NCBI GenBank assembly: GCA_016716605.1
Contig: JADJWA010000001.1
Location: forward strand, 3,145,001-3,209,000
Direction: 5' to 3'
DNA: 64,000 nucleotides
DNA from: Flavobacteriales bacterium
Lineage (GTDB): Bacteria; Bacteroidota; Bacteroidia; Flavobacteriales_F; PHOS-HE28
In this document: positions 35,801-41,782 of the stretch, piece by piece
Layout: the number at the start of each line of letters is the position of its first letter
Position numbering within the stretch: position 1 is the stretch's first letter
Notes under the pieces: model-generated
The model's database searches: none
What the model was told of the DNA's origin: nothing
Seen by the model: only the letters and a program-made list of their open reading frames with translations
Position numbers and translations under genes: made by a program

Positions 35801-37681
35801 CAGAACGATGGCATCACCGGCGTGAGCAGCCAGCTGCAGCCGTTGGCAACCGGCCAGGGCTTCGCGGCCTGGAGCGGCGATGCGCTGGGCGGCACCGCGC
35901 CCTTCATCGTGGATGTGCACAATGCGCCGCCGCACATCGCCTCCAGCCCCATCTCCCTGCCCATGAGCTGGACCGACACCGGCACCCCGCTCACGGATGG
36001 CTGGAACCTGGTGAGCAACCCCGTGCCCAGCGCCATCGCCTTCGACCAGATCGCGCGCGGCGCCGATGTGGAGGATTACGTCACCTTCTACAACCCCGCC
36101 AACGGCAACGCCGCGGTGTACGACATCAGCCTGGGCCTGGGAAGCAACGGCGCCACCAACACCATCCAGAGCAGCCAGGGCTTCTTCCTGAAGGCCAACG
36201 GCCCGGCCGTGGCCACCACGGTGGAGGAGAGCGACAAGATCAACGACAACAATGGCGGGATCTTCGGCGGATTGCTGCCCGATGCCAACCCGATGATCCG
36301 GTTGGGCATCACCAGCGCGATCAACAGCTTCAACGATGAAGCGTACGTGATCTTCGATGTGGGCACGAGCCAGTTGGACGATGAGGATGCCGTGAAGTAC
36401 GTCTTCGCGCATCCCGATGCGCCACAGGTGGCCACCCTCGCGCCCGATGGCGAGCAGCTCGCCTTCAACTGCTTCGGTGAATTGAACGCCGCCTTCTTCG
36501 TGCCCGTGAGCGTGAATGCGGGCGTGAGCGGCACCTACACCATCACCGTGGATCAGCTCGGCGAGCTCGAGCTCACCTGCATCGTCCTGAAGGACCTCGT
36601 GACGAACACCATCATCACGCTCACGGGCAGCGATTCGTACAGCTTCTTCCTGGATGCCAACGATGACCCCAACCTTCCGCGCTTCCTGCTCAAGGTCGTG
36701 ATGCCCGAGGCGGGCTTCACCGCATCGGCCAGCAATGTGGAGGTCGGTGAAGAAGTGTTCTTCTCGAACGCGAGCACCAATGCAGGCTCCTATGCGTGGG
36801 ACTTCGGTGATGGCACGACGAGCACCGAAGCGGAGCCCGCCCACGCCTTCGCATCCGGCGGCGTGTTCGAGGTGACGCTCACGGCGACCACCGGCACCTG
36901 CACCGCCTCGCTCACGCAAACGATCACCGTGAGCTCCCCCGTCCTGCCCGTTGCCGTGCGCGCGCTGCTCCAAGGGCCGTACAACGAAGGCACCGGACTG
37001 ATGAACGACGCGCTGCGCTCCGCAGGCATGCTGCCCATGCTTGAGCCCTACACCGCGATGGGCTACGCGCACATCGGCGGCGGCGGCGAGTTCGTGATGC
37101 CATCGGTCTTCAGCACCACCGGTACGGACGCCATCGTGGATTGGGTGGTGGTGGAACTGCGCTCGGCTGGTGATCCGGCCGAAGTGGTGGAGACGCGCAG
37201 CGGCCTGCTACAGCGAGACGGCGATATCGTTGCCGCCAACGGCAGCTCGCCGCTCTCCTTCCTCTCCGCCCCCGGCAGCTACCACCTCGCCATCCGCCAC
37301 CGCAACCACTTGGGCGTGATGACCCATGATCCGATCGCCTTCGGCGCGGCGGCCACCGCCATCGACTTCCGGGATGGCGGCACGGCCACCTACGGCACCG
37401 AGGCCTTGGCCTTCAGCGGCAACGTGCGCCTGCTCTGGTGCGGCGATGTGTGGGGAGACGGCGTGCTCAAGTACGTGGGCCAGGACAACGACCGCGATCC
37501 CATCCTGGTGGCCATCGGCGGCACCGTACCGACCAACGTGCTCACCGGTGAGTACCGCGCCGAGGACGTGAACCTGGACGGTGAGGTGAAGTACGTGGGC
37601 ACGAACAACGACCGCGATCCGATCCTGCAGAACATCGGTGGCAGCGTACCTACCGCGGTACGGAACGCGCAGCTGCCCTGA
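29819..37681 (+). CDS. Giant repetitive secreted adhesin-like protein with QLP module
   Basis: A 2620-residue protein. I start at the ATG at 29819, giving a signal peptide ending A-S-V-R-A-Q (about 28). Order: a beta-sandwich domain (30-240; L-P-F-T-F-R-Y-E-G-V-A-Y), a Cys-containing PPC-like domain (245-380; W-F-R-F-T-A-P-A-S-G-R-V), an Ig-like spacer, then about 6.5 tandem ~180-residue repeats (about 472-1650), each with F-C-T-S-T-x-S-A-P, S-T-G-E-I-T-P-S-T-S, A-G-P-Y-L-S-G-G-P and a glycine hinge F-G-G-G-x-G-R-G-E. After this come a low-complexity region, a segment near-identical to 45243-47297, a PKD domain with W-D-F-G-D-G (about 2328), and the ~243-residue C-terminal module ending QLP. 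No enzyme motif is seen. An extracellular adhesin or matrix role is inference. Confidence 0.85.
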   Translation: MRKFIHSLFRTLMCMTALLAGIASVRAQTVNTYAYTTSTGASLDAMSGATTLVGINVDDTPTSSVITLPFTFRYEGVAYTQFSASANGLLRLGPTVVTGEYANSFASAINLPKLMPFWDDQNTGSTGGVSYVVTGTAPNRILKVQWRTTMGASGGSPITQTYQAWLYETTNVIEFRYGTGNPAISASIGIGGAAAANFQSINSGSHVASTTVANNTNAAWPGSGRMYRFEPFDNVCGAFPLSFGANGPFSNAGATAQVGEPLPPNLGCNVQNGWCDAVLNNTIWFRFTAPASGRVSVDVNGFDTQAAMYAASSCGNVLGSQTLLAANDDGSPTPVVFGSRLDPVNCLTPGATYYVQVDGYNGATGSCTITLTDLGALTVSLSGSDETICGGSATSPRILSSNTAGAALSWTVVQSGVTGGASGSGANVPAQTLNTTGPANGTATYTGVATINALSPATCSFTSAPVVVTVNAPAVAVINGPFFSNGPATVPVTVTANGPGTWGGGTGSFATPPSPNTTYTLGGGEAGTSFPITWSTFDPDGAGPCLFATATAQFVGGGFGGGSGRGEVAEATPCDATATISYTSAAFCTSTPSAPVTITGNTAGIFSSTAGLTLNASTGEITPSTSTVGNYLVTYTIPASASCPAVVATFNVAITPLPAASIAGPYLSGGPATVTIVANTNTPGSWSGGTGTFAVATDAITTYTLGAGEAGTTFPITWTTVDAGACASVIATAQFVGAYGGGVGRGEIADPTPCPAATISYTGAAFCTSTTSAPATLTGSTGGTYSSTAGLTINSGTGEITPSTSTVGNYVVTYTIPASASCPAVVATFNVAITPLPAASIAGPYLSGGPATVTVVANTNTPGSWSGGTGTFAVATDAITTYTLGAGESGTTFPITWTTDDAGACASVVANALFVGSFGGGDGRGEVTDPSPCPDATISYTSIAFCTSTTSAPATLTGSTGGVYSSAAGLSINAATGEITPSTSSVGNYVVTYSIPASGTCPAVNATFNVAITPLPVASIAGPYLSGGPAAVTVVAASNTPGSWSGGTGSFATPTSATTTYTLGAGEAGTSFSISWTTVDAGACASIVANALFVGDGFGGADGRGEVSSPTPCDASAAISYTSATFCQSTASAPVTQTGSTGGIYSSTPGLTIDPSTGEITPSTSSVGNYVVSYTIPASSSCPAVVATFNIAITPPPAAATYGPYLSGGSPTVTVVATSNTPGSWGGGTGSFAVPTDLITTYTLGAGEAGTTFSITWTTDNAGACASVVANALFVGDGFGGGDGRGEVTSPSPCPAATISYASAAFCTSTTSAPAALTGSTGGTFTSTAGLTLNASTGEITPSTSTIGNYVVTYTIAASASCPAVAATFNVAITPLPAASIAGPYLSTGPAVVTVVANTNTPGMWSGGTGTFSVPSNAVTTYTLGAGEAGTTFPITWTTVDAGACASVVATAQFVGAYGGGSGRGEVTEPTPCDAVASISYTSPAFCTSTASAPVTLIGNTGGLFTSIAGLTLDGSTGEITPSSSTVGNYVVTYTIPASASCPAVVATFNVEITPAPAATIAGPYLSGGPTTVTVVANTNAPGAWSGGTGTFAVATDPITAYTLGAGEAGTTFSITWTTDMVGACASVVTNALFVGDGFGGADGRGEVAQTYVRTNIECIVGTSFICPTALTSVSYTTYESHPAANVFTALLSDEFGSFASPTVIGSVNSQISGTIPISIPISITPGSGYRIRVDASQAPIVGTDNGIDLTVNPTYYSQGSGDVTDAIWSTTPSGTPSAVVFDACWSMVVQNGDVVTNTGNLDLNALWIENTSTLVLENGSATNVHGVLVDVQGSLTTVDNSALSLVGSIGAVTITAAAPISLWDLTVNTPLGTTANGSIDIRGTLQLDAGDFDATTALIALRSFAATTGRLGPVSPTASYLGNMKVERYIPGGATNWRLLGSPISNRRVAHWQDDFITAGYPGSQFPTFDDPVGSGILWPSIRWYDETNTGTAQNDGITGVSSQLQPLATGQGFAAWSGDALGGTAPFIVDVHNAPPHIASSPISLPMSWTDTGTPLTDGWNLVSNPVPSAIAFDQIARGADVEDYVTFYNPANGNAAVYDISLGLGSNGATNTIQSSQGFFLKANGPAVATTVEESDKINDNNGGIFGGLLPDANPMIRLGITSAINSFNDEAYVIFDVGTSQLDDEDAVKYVFAHPDAPQVATLAPDGEQLAFNCFGELNAAFFVPVSVNAGVSGTYTITVDQLGELELTCIVLKDLVTNTIITLTGSDSYSFFLDANDDPNLPRFLLKVVMPEAGFTASASNVEVGEEVFFSNASTNAGSYAWDFGDGTTSTEAEPAHAFASGGVFEVTLTATTGTCTASLTQTITVSSPVLPVAVRALLQGPYNEGTGLMNDALRSAGMLPMLEPYTAMGYAHIGGGGEFVMPSVFSTTGTDAIVDWVVVELRSAGDPAEVVETRSGLLQRDGDIVAANGSSPLSFLSAPGSYHLAIRHRNHLGVMTHDPIAFGAAATAIDFRDGGTATYGTEALAFSGNVRLLWCGDVWGDGVLKYVGQDNDRDPILVAIGGTVPTNVLTGEYRAEDVNLDGEVKYVGTNNDRDPILQNIGGSVPTAVRNAQLP
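31234..34767 (+). repeat. ~540-bp tandem coding repeats in the giant protein (about 6.5 copies)
   Basis: Full units begin near 31546, 32083, 32620, 33163, 33700 and 34240, spaced 537-543 bp, preceded by a half unit at about 31234. Neighbouring units share long identical stretches, especially 31670-32000 with 32210-32500, which favours copy-number change by recombination. Confidence 0.9.
35566..37650. repeat. Segmental duplication, copy 1 (pairs with 45243-47297)
   Basis: About 2.08 kb aligns with 45243-47297 along its whole length. Large tracts are near-identical at the DNA level (35566-36240 and 36565-37530), while the stretch about 36250-36560 is clearly more diverged. This mosaic pattern suggests gene conversion. 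Confidence 0.9.
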
Positions 37682-37701
37682 GCAAACAAGCACTCAACGG
37701 A

Positions 37702-37726
37702 GAAGCCCGGCGATGAGCCGGGCTTC
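37702..37726. terminator. Hairpin terminator after the giant gene
   Basis: A perfect 10-bp stem GAAGCCCGGC / GCCGGGCTTC with a 5-nt loop, followed on the plus strand by GTCTT. It lies between the giant gene and the convergent response regulator gene, so it may stop transcription from both sides. Confidence 0.75.
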
Positions 37727-37746
37727 GTCTTGAAACGGTAAAATGT

Positions 37747-38385
37747 TCACACCAGCCCCTCGCGCAGGGCCACCTTCACGGCGCCGGCCACCGAGGCCAC
37801 GTGCAGCTTCTGGTAGATGTGCGTGACGTGGGTGTTCACCGTAGCGTAGCTGATATCGCAGCGCGTGGCGATGGCCTTGTAGCCCAGGCCATCCACGAGC
37901 AGCCCCAGGATCTCCTGTTCGCGCGCGGTGAGGTGAAAATCCGCAGATGCACCGATCCTGCTGGAACGCGTACCCAGCAGTTGCAGGACCTTCCGTGCAA
38001 TGGTCGGTGTCATGGGCGCGCCACCGTTGTCCACCTCACGGATGCTCTCGATCAGTCGTTCGGGTGTGGTCTGCTTGAGCAGGTAGCCATCGGCACCCGC
38101 CACGATGGAGGCGAACAGGCGCTCGTTGTCCTCCAGCACGGTCTGCATCAGGATCTTCACGTCCTTGAACTGCTTGCGCAGCAGTGTCACGCCCTCCACG
38201 CCATCCACGTACGGCATGTCGATATCCATCAGGATCACACGCGGAGCACATTCCACCACGTTCTTCACCACGTTCCGACAATCCGGAAAAGCACCCACAC
38301 AGGTCATGCCCTCCGTGGCATCAACGAGCATGCGCAGACTTTCCCTGCGCTGGGTATGATCATCGAATACGGCCACACGGAGCAT
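37747..38385 (-). CDS. LuxR/NarL-family response regulator
   Basis: A 212-residue two-component response regulator. The receiver domain (1-120) has the acid pair D8-D9, phospho-acceptor Asp 54 in I-L-M-D-I-D-M-P, the switch region near I-L-M-Q-T and Lys in Y-L-L-K-Q. The C-terminal LuxR HTH (about 148-206) has L-T-A-R-E-Q-E-I-L-G-L-L-V-D-G-L and A-T-V-N-T-H-V-T-H-I-Y-Q-K-L. It lies 18 nt downstream of the kinase gene and should be its partner. A TACTTTCG box sits just upstream of its ATG (38397-38390), perhaps an internal promoter. Confidence 0.93.
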   Translation of the reverse strand: MLRVAVFDDHTQRRESLRMLVDATEGMTCVGAFPDCRNVVKNVVECAPRVILMDIDMPYVDGVEGVTLLRKQFKDVKILMQTVLEDNERLFASIVAGADGYLLKQTTPERLIESIREVDNGGAPMTPTIARKVLQLLGTRSSRIGASADFHLTAREQEILGLLVDGLGYKAIATRCDISYATVNTHVTHIYQKLHVASVAGAVKVALREGLV

Positions 38386-38403
38386 TGGACGAAAGTAGGA
38401 TCG

Positions 38404-41400
38404 CTACGCACCCCTGCTCCTCATTGTATCCAATGAGATGGCAGCCGAACGCGCCGAGTCCTTCGACAGGAAGGTGACGGTGGTGCCCCGACCGGGCTGC
38501 GAGGTGATCGTGCAGGTCCCACCTGCATCGGCCGCCCGTTTGCGCATGTTGTCCAGGCCGTTGCCTCCGAGGCCGTTCCCCGTATCGGCATACGGAACGA
38601 ATCCGCGCCCATCATCCGACACCGTGAGCATGAACCCATCGACCACACCCGTGATGCGCACGGTGATGGACGTGCACTCCGCATACTTCATCGCATTGTT
38701 CACGGCCTCCTTGAAGAGCAGGTAGATGTTCTTCCGCTTGTCCATGTCCAGCTTTCCATCCAGCAACGCCGCATCCACATGGAAATCCAGCGTTACGCCA
38801 CGGGCTTCGCACATCTGGGTCGCGTAGCTCTGCATCCGTTGTGCCATGTCCGCCACGCTGTCCTTCGAAGCGTTCACCGTCCACACGATGTCGTTCATGG
38901 ACTCCATGGCATGGGTGGTGCCTTCACTGATCCGCTCCAGCAGTCGCCCGCTTTCCGGACTGATCGCCGCGATCTTCTTCTTCGCCACCGCACCGTACAG
39001 CGCCACGCTGCTCAACGTGCTGCCGATCTCGTCATGCAGGTCCCGGGCGATACGTTCACGGAGCCGCACCACGCGCAGTTGCTGCCGCAGGCGCAGTCGG
39101 TGAGCGATGTAAATAAGGGCCAGGATGAGCAACGTACCAGCAGTGCGTGCCCACCAGGTACCCCACCATGGCGGGGTGACGATCAGGAGAAGCGAGGCAC
39201 CCTTTCCGTCACGTAGCCCCGCGCTGTTGCTCCCCTCCACCACGAAGGTGTACGAGCCTGGATCGAGGTTGGTAAAAGTGGCCTCGTAACGCGTTCCCGA
39301 ATCGATCCATCCTTCGGTATATCCCTCCAGACGGTAGCGGAAGGTGTTGTGCCGCGGGGCCGTGTGGTCCATGAGCGCGAACCGGATGGTGATCAACGGC
39401 TCGTCGTGTGGCACCGTCAGTGCATAGGATGTGGCGTGCGCGCTATCCCGCAAGGCATGCATGGGCACGTCCCGTGCGGCCAGCCGAACACCTGTAAGGA
39501 CCGTCGGTGCGGCTACATCATCCTCCTTCAGGTCGCCCGGCATGAAACGCGTACCACCATCCATGCCATCGAAGAACAGGGAACCATCGGGCATCGGGAC
39601 CGCACCGTAGCGGTTGAACTCGTTTCCGGCGATCCCGTCCGCTTGCGTGAAGGTGCGCACGGCGCCGCTCGCGGGATCGAAGCGGCAAAGACCGTTGTTG
39701 GTGGCCACCCAAAGTCGTCCGTCGGCATCCGGAAGGATGCTGTAGACCACGTCGTTCGGCAGGCCCTGGCGTGTGGTGTAGCGCTCGCATCGCCCGTTCT
39801 CCATATCGAACCGGGCCATGCCCTTGCCCTCGGTACCCAGCCAAAGGAAGCGTTGCGGCTGTTGAGGATCGGGGCACAGGCAGAAGAGCAGATCGTGCGG
39901 AAGGGAAATGGGATCCCGGGGGTCGTGCTGGAACACGCGCCACTTGCCTGTGCCTGGATCGAGTGCGAGCAAGCCCTCGATCGTGGCCATCCAGATCACG
40001 CCGTCCGGGGCGATGGACCATTGGGAGATCGGCCAGTACTTGCTCAGCAGGAAGTCCACGGGGAACTGATAGCGACCGGTCACGACCATTCTTCGGGTAT
40101 CGATGCGCAGCAGCCCGTTGCGCACATTGGTAGGCCCATCACCGGTCGCCGTGGTCACCCAGATCTCATCGCCACGCCCATGCAGCACCCGGTTCGGCGT
40201 TTCCTTCAGGTCGATGTCGGTGGCTCGACGCACCGTCCCCACAGCATCGATGTAGTACAAATACCGCGGCTCCAGATCACCGCGGGTGATCAAGCCCCAG
40301 GTGCGTCCTTGTGTATCGGTGGCGGCACCTTCCCAATTGCGTTCACCGGCAGGTGTGCCGAAACCGGTGCGTTCGGGTTCGCGACGCGATGGGTAATGCA
40401 GCAGCCCCAACCGGTGGCGGGTCATGGCGAACTGCCGGTACCCGAGTACCTCGTACTGGTCCACGTAGTAGCCCACGATCGGGTCGGCCGGCCGCGTGCT
40501 GAACCGCGTGCTGTTCCGCCCAAGCTTCAGCATACCGAAGCCCTTGGTGCCACCCCAGATGTTCCCCTGCCGGTCCTGGCAGCTGAAGAAGACGGTCTGC
40601 ATACGCGCGTACACGTCCTGTTCGTCGGCCGTGAAGGTGAAGTGCTCCAACGCGCCTGTTCCCAGATCAAGGCCGCGCACCACCCCATCGTCACAGCGGT
40701 ACCACAAGCGCCCGGCATCATCCACCAGCTGCATCTCCATGAGCCGGGGTATTGCGGGCACAGGCAGGCTGTCCAGCACTTCGCCCGTGGCTGTGGCGAT
40801 GCGCAGGAAATGCCCCGGCAAGCCGAGCACGATCTCACCCACCTCCTTCCGAGGCAGCAGATGGTGCGGCTCCAATTCACCCACCGCCGAGAACGTGGGG
40901 CGTGGCAGTACGCGGTCCGCGATGGTCCGGGGATCGGTGGCTCGTAATGGGATCGCAGCAAGCCGGTCATCGGTCACCGCCCACAGCAGTTCCTTGCTGA
41001 AGGTGAAGGTGCTGATGCCCGGAGGCAGCCCGGCCTGCGGATGTACCGCCGTCGCAGGGCGCAGGGTAAGGCCACCCTTTTGATCGACCACGACCACGCT
41101 CAGATCCCGATAGCTGGAAACGCACCAGATGCTCCCATCGGGCGCCTCTTCGATCCGGGTGAGCGCGTCGTACGCCGTTCGTGGCATATCCGGCCCGATG
41201 CGCACGTGCTCGAAGATGCCTTTGCGCGGATCGTAGCGATCAAGCCCCACACCGAAGACGGCCACCCAGATGAAGCCCTCCTCATCCTCGTAGAGCAGGT
41301 TCGTGTGGTCGCCCGCGATGCTGGTGCTGTCGTTCGCATCGTGCTTGAAGATGGTGAAGGCATACCCATCGCTGCGGGCAAGACCGTCCTTGGTGGTGCA

Positions 41401-41577
41401 CCAGAGGTAGCCCTGCCGGTCCTGCAGGATGTCCTGCACCATGCCCTGCGGCAGGCCATCCGCGGTGGTGATGCGGTCCAGCTCGAACTGCCTGACGACT
41501 TCCTGCGCCGCCACATGCGGGACGAGCAGAAGTCCGATCAGCCCTGGGAGGAGAGCAGCGCGCAGCAAGGCAGGCAT
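38404..41577 (-). CDS. Membrane sensor histidine kinase with beta-propeller sensor domain
   Basis: A 1057-residue kinase. Signal peptide 1-24 (ends H-V-A-A-Q). The periplasmic part carries two-component-regulator propeller repeats (L-P-Q-G-M-V-Q-D-I-L-Q-D-R-Q-G-Y-L-W, G-Q-L-P-N-D-V-V-Y-S-I-L-type blades), then a Y_Y_Y-type domain (F-R-Y-R-L-E-G-Y and D-P-G-S-Y-T-F-V-V). A single TM helix is near 795-825. The cytosolic part has HisKA_3 with R-D-L-H-D-E-I-G-S (phospho-His about 848) and the HATPase N box N-N-A-M-K-Y and G box D-D-G-R-G-F. No fused receiver is present, unlike many propeller kinases. It should phosphorylate the adjacent LuxR-type regulator. The ligand is unknown; sugar or surface sensing is common for the family. 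Confidence 0.93.
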   Translation of the reverse strand: MPALLRAALLPGLIGLLLVPHVAAQEVVRQFELDRITTADGLPQGMVQDILQDRQGYLWCTTKDGLARSDGYAFTIFKHDANDSTSIAGDHTNLLYEDEEGFIWVAVFGVGLDRYDPRKGIFEHVRIGPDMPRTAYDALTRIEEAPDGSIWCVSSYRDLSVVVVDQKGGLTLRPATAVHPQAGLPPGISTFTFSKELLWAVTDDRLAAIPLRATDPRTIADRVLPRPTFSAVGELEPHHLLPRKEVGEIVLGLPGHFLRIATATGEVLDSLPVPAIPRLMEMQLVDDAGRLWYRCDDGVVRGLDLGTGALEHFTFTADEQDVYARMQTVFFSCQDRQGNIWGGTKGFGMLKLGRNSTRFSTRPADPIVGYYVDQYEVLGYRQFAMTRHRLGLLHYPSRREPERTGFGTPAGERNWEGAATDTQGRTWGLITRGDLEPRYLYYIDAVGTVRRATDIDLKETPNRVLHGRGDEIWVTTATGDGPTNVRNGLLRIDTRRMVVTGRYQFPVDFLLSKYWPISQWSIAPDGVIWMATIEGLLALDPGTGKWRVFQHDPRDPISLPHDLLFCLCPDPQQPQRFLWLGTEGKGMARFDMENGRCERYTTRQGLPNDVVYSILPDADGRLWVATNNGLCRFDPASGAVRTFTQADGIAGNEFNRYGAVPMPDGSLFFDGMDGGTRFMPGDLKEDDVAAPTVLTGVRLAARDVPMHALRDSAHATSYALTVPHDEPLITIRFALMDHTAPRHNTFRYRLEGYTEGWIDSGTRYEATFTNLDPGSYTFVVEGSNSAGLRDGKGASLLLIVTPPWWGTWWARTAGTLLILALIYIAHRLRLRQQLRVVRLRERIARDLHDEIGSTLSSVALYGAVAKKKIAAISPESGRLLERISEGTTHAMESMNDIVWTVNASKDSVADMAQRMQSYATQMCEARGVTLDFHVDAALLDGKLDMDKRKNIYLLFKEAVNNAMKYAECTSITVRITGVVDGFMLTVSDDGRGFVPYADTGNGLGGNGLDNMRKRAADAGGTCTITSQPGRGTTVTFLSKDSARSAAISLDTMRSRGA

Positions 41578-41621
41578 CGGATGACGACGAAAATAGGCCT
41601 CGCGCTGGAAAATGCCCGGAT

Positions 41622-41639
41622 ATCATTGGACCCAATGAT
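41622..41639. promoter_or_regulatory. Perfect inverted repeat in the kinase/S74 intergenic region
   Basis: ATCATTGG, 2 nt, CCAATGAT: a perfect 8+8 palindrome in the 205-nt gap between the divergent kinase gene and the S74 gene. It is a plausible operator, for example for the adjacent LuxR-type regulator. Related sequences occur at 38420-38437 (CTCATTG, 4 nt, CAATGAG) and as a half site (CATTGGAC) at 38383-38390 over the response regulator start. Confidence 0.4.
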
Positions 41640-41782
41640 TGCGCCTCATGGTAGATCGAAGGTGCTTTGTCATGCAGGATCGAAGAAGGCTGACCGGATC
41701 AAGGTGATCAAGCGATCGAGCAACGCACAACACGACAAACGCATTCCCATTCCCCCAAGACCCTCACCAATACCCTCCCACC

